Shown: piece after piece, positions 62,292 to 64,000 of the stretch
How positions within the stretch are numbered: position 1 is the first letter of the stretch
Layout of the letters: every line of letters starts with the position of its first letter
Origin: Cupriavidus pampae
GTDB taxonomy: Bacteria; Pseudomonadota; Gammaproteobacteria; Burkholderiales; Burkholderiaceae
Direction of reading: 5' to 3'
NCBI RefSeq assembly: GCF_914271485.1
Contig: NZ_CAJZAG010000007.1
Location: 248,001-312,000, forward strand
Length of the DNA: 64,000 bases
Made by a program: the position numbers and the translations under genes
Notes under the pieces: model-generated
What the model was told of the DNA's origin: nothing
The model's input: the letters and a program-made list of their open reading frames with translations, nothing else
Databases searched by the model: none

Positions 62292-63182
62292 ATGATGCAA
62301 GACCTGCCTACCGTCACCGCACGCCGCGTGCAGATGCGCCTGCGTCTCGAATCGGGCCGCACGCTGTGGGTACCGGGCGCGTACGACGTGCTGAGCGCGC
62401 GCATGATCGTCCATGCCGGCTTCGAGGCCGTGGTGGTGAGCGGCTTTGGTGTGTCCGCCTCGATGCTCGGCATGCCCGACACCGAGCTCTACACGATGAC
62501 CGAGAACCTGTCGGTGGTGCGCGCGGTGTGCAACACGGTGCCGGTGCCCGTCATGGCCGATTGCGATACCGGCTACGGCAATGCGATCAACGTCATGCGC
62601 ACCGTGCGCGAGTTCGAGGCCGCCGGCGCGGCGTCCATTACGCTCGAGGATCAGATCTCGCCCAAAAAGTGTCCGGCGGTCAGCGATGCCACGTCGCTGC
62701 TGTCGCTCGACGAGGCGGTGGGCAAGATTCGCGCGGCGGTGGCCGCGCGCCGCGATCCGTCGATGGCCATTATCGCGCGCACCGATGCGCGCACGCCCGA
62801 AGACGCGATCGAGCGCGGCCGGGCCTATGCCGCGGCCGGTGCCGATGTGATCAAGCCCATCAGCAAGTGTTTCGACTCGTTCGAGGGCCTCGTGCAGCTG
62901 CGCGACGCTGTGCAGCGGCCACTGGCGATCTCGCTGCTCGGCAAGCTGCAGCGCAATCTGTCCACCGGGCAGATCGAAGAACTCGGTGGCATCTGCACGT
63001 TCCCGTTGCTGCCGCTGCTGACCGCGGCCGCGGCGCTGCAGAGCAACCTTGTCGCACTGAGGCAGAGCCTGCGGCCCGACACGGTACCGATTGCGCCGAT
63101 GCGCGAGATGGACTTCAAGCAATGGATCGGCTTCGAGCACGTGGAGGAGCTTGAACGTCAGTTCCTGCCGCAGACGCGCTGA
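62292..63182 (+). CDS. Isocitrate lyase/PEP mutase family enzyme
   Basis: A 296-aa alpha/beta-barrel lyase. It is related to methylisocitrate lyase, 2,3-dimethylmalate lyase and oxaloacetate decarboxylase. Mg-binding Asp residues are in DCDTGYGN and LEDQ; the family's flexible catalytic loop (usually KKCGH or KRCGH) reads KKCPAVSD, so the Gly-His after the Cys is missing, which argues against a standard methylisocitrate lyase. AGGAA precedes ATG 62292. The operon context (Bug receptors, lactonase) suggests C-C cleavage of a branched hydroxydicarboxylate. Confidence 0.9.
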   Translation: MMQDLPTVTARRVQMRLRLESGRTLWVPGAYDVLSARMIVHAGFEAVVVSGFGVSASMLGMPDTELYTMTENLSVVRAVCNTVPVPVMADCDTGYGNAINVMRTVREFEAAGAASITLEDQISPKKCPAVSDATSLLSLDEAVGKIRAAVAARRDPSMAIIARTDARTPEDAIERGRAYAAAGADVIKPISKCFDSFEGLVQLRDAVQRPLAISLLGKLQRNLSTGQIEELGGICTFPLLPLLTAAAALQSNLVALRQSLRPDTVPIAPMREMDFKQWIGFEHVEELERQFLPQTR

Positions 63183-63230
63183 AGTACCGATACGCGCGGA
63201 CGATCCAAAAATAAAGAGAGGAGACACATC

Positions 63231-64000
63231 ATGATCACGCGACGCACGTTCTGCGGCGCCTTCGGGACCGTTCTGGGCGCAACACTGGCCGGTGCCGCCT
63301 CGCGAGTGCATGCCGTCGAACCGTGGCCGAACCGGCCGCTGCGCATCATCGTGCCGTTCACCGGCGGCAGCGGCGCCGACGCGACCGCGCGCTTCTATGC
63401 CGAGAAGATGTCGCCGATGCTGGGTCAGCCCATCATCGTCGAGAACCGTCCCGGCGCGGACGGCGCGATCGGCATCATGGCGGTCAAGGCGTTGCCCGCG
63501 GATGGGTACACGATCCTGCAAGGCAGCATCGGCCCGATGACGGTCAATCCGGCGATCAACGCGGACCTTCAGTACGACCCGATGCGCGACTTCGTGCCGC
63601 TGACCGGATACGGCCGCAATATGAACGTGATCGTCGTTGCCAACGAGTCGAAGCTGAACAGCTTTGCCGATCTGCTGGCAAGCGCGAAGGCCACGCCGAA
63701 CGGGCTCAATATGGGCACGTTCTCGCCGACGCTCGCGCTCACGGGCGCGTGGCTGGGCAAGCTCGCGGGTGCAAAGTTCAACAACATTCCGTACAAGGGG
63801 CAAGGGCAGGTGATGACCGAGGTCATCGGCAATCAGCTCGACTTCGGCATGGTGGATCTGGGCGGGGCGTCCACGCTGATTCGCACCGGCAAGCTGCGCG
63901 CGCTCGCGGTCACCGGCGATGCGCGGCACGCGGACTTCCCGAATATCCCGACGGTCAAGGAGAGCGGCATCGCCGAATTCTCGCAATACAGCTGGAATGC
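63231..64000 (+). CDS. Bug/TctC-type receptor, truncated by the window end
   Basis: The first 256 codons of a third Bug receptor; the frame is still open at base 64000. The leader starts MITRRTFCGAFG, a possible twin-arginine signal, and ends near residue 29 (SRVHA-V). Bug marks are WPNRPLRIIVPFTGGSGADA, VENRPGADGAIGIMAVK, and FSPTLALTGAWLGKLAG. GAGAGGAGA precedes ATG 63231. It follows the lyase gene by 48 bp and probably belongs to the same operon. Confidence 0.94.
   Translation, partial: MITRRTFCGAFGTVLGATLAGAASRVHAVEPWPNRPLRIIVPFTGGSGADATARFYAEKMSPMLGQPIIVENRPGADGAIGIMAVKALPADGYTILQGSIGPMTVNPAINADLQYDPMRDFVPLTGYGRNMNVIVVANESKLNSFADLLASAKATPNGLNMGTFSPTLALTGAWLGKLAGAKFNNIPYKGQGQVMTEVIGNQLDFGMVDLGGASTLIRTGKLRALAVTGDARHADFPNIPTVKESGIAEFSQYSWN

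Noticed and set aside
61998..63986. A 662-codon open frame on the minus strand
   Set aside because: It is antisense to the lactonase, lyase and Bug genes, which have clear motifs and ribosome-binding sites. The predicted protein is compositionally biased and has no recognisable domain.

Overview
The window reads as a chromosomal segment of a GC-rich betaproteobacterium of the Burkholderiaceae, most likely Cupriavidus/Ralstonia-like. The reasons are the strong G/C bias at third codon positions, three Bug/TctC-type periplasmic receptors in one catabolic block, and the order lysC then tRNA-Ser. The genus is an inference, since no database search was possible. Genes are densely packed. I see no transposase, integrase, CRISPR array, rRNA or phage gene.

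Layout. 1-495: the end of lysC, then tRNA-Ser(GCU) with its own promoter and terminator. 586-10114: a NifA-type sigma-54 activator diverges from an eight-gene operon: OsmC-like protein, acyl-CoA-dehydrogenase-like flavoprotein, rubredoxin/rubredoxin-reductase fusion, NrtA/CmpA-type ABC importer (three genes), cyanase, and ETHE1-like persulfide dioxygenase. A perfect 33-bp palindrome and a near-consensus -24/-12 promoter lie between them. This is the most interesting locus. It looks like nitrogen-controlled uptake and breakdown of a compound that yields both cyanate and sulfane sulfur, with thiocyanate or an isothiocyanate as the working hypothesis. 10454-21408: a catabolic operon (amidase, complete dipeptide/oligopeptide-type ABC importer, 2-hydroxyacid dehydrogenase, alpha/beta hydrolase, PaiB-like protein, class II aldolase) with a convergent IclR regulator. 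21475-24342: a MocR/GabR regulator divergent from a GABA-type aminotransferase.

24601-31419: a cell-envelope block with three outer-membrane beta-barrels, a DUF2092-type lipoprotein, a Gly/Asn-rich secreted protein and an AspT-type antiporter. 31437-37415: MFS, nitronate monooxygenase, SDR, DMT exporter and two LysR regulators whose 3' ends overlap. 37412-41356: a two-domain KaiC-like ATPase with a single-domain response regulator, then an Ig-like/kelch lipoprotein. 41599-47520: an operon like E. coli ynbABCD, extended with a PlsC-type acyltransferase and a small membrane protein. It resembles a self-contained phospholipid pathway. 47671-55603: SDR lacking the catalytic Tyr, AEC carrier, patatin-like protein lacking its catalytic dyad, chemoreceptor, two REP-like hairpins, YbaL/KefB-type antiporter and an amino-acid-binding protein.

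55610-64000: a carboxylic-acid catabolic region with type III CoA-transferase, Bug receptor and crotonase on one strand, divergent from a GntR plus IclR regulator pair, Bug receptor, SMP-30 lactonase, PEP-mutase/isocitrate-lyase family enzyme and a third Bug receptor cut by the window end. Start codons were chosen from ribosome-binding sites, overlaps and family N-termini; uncertain ones are stated.
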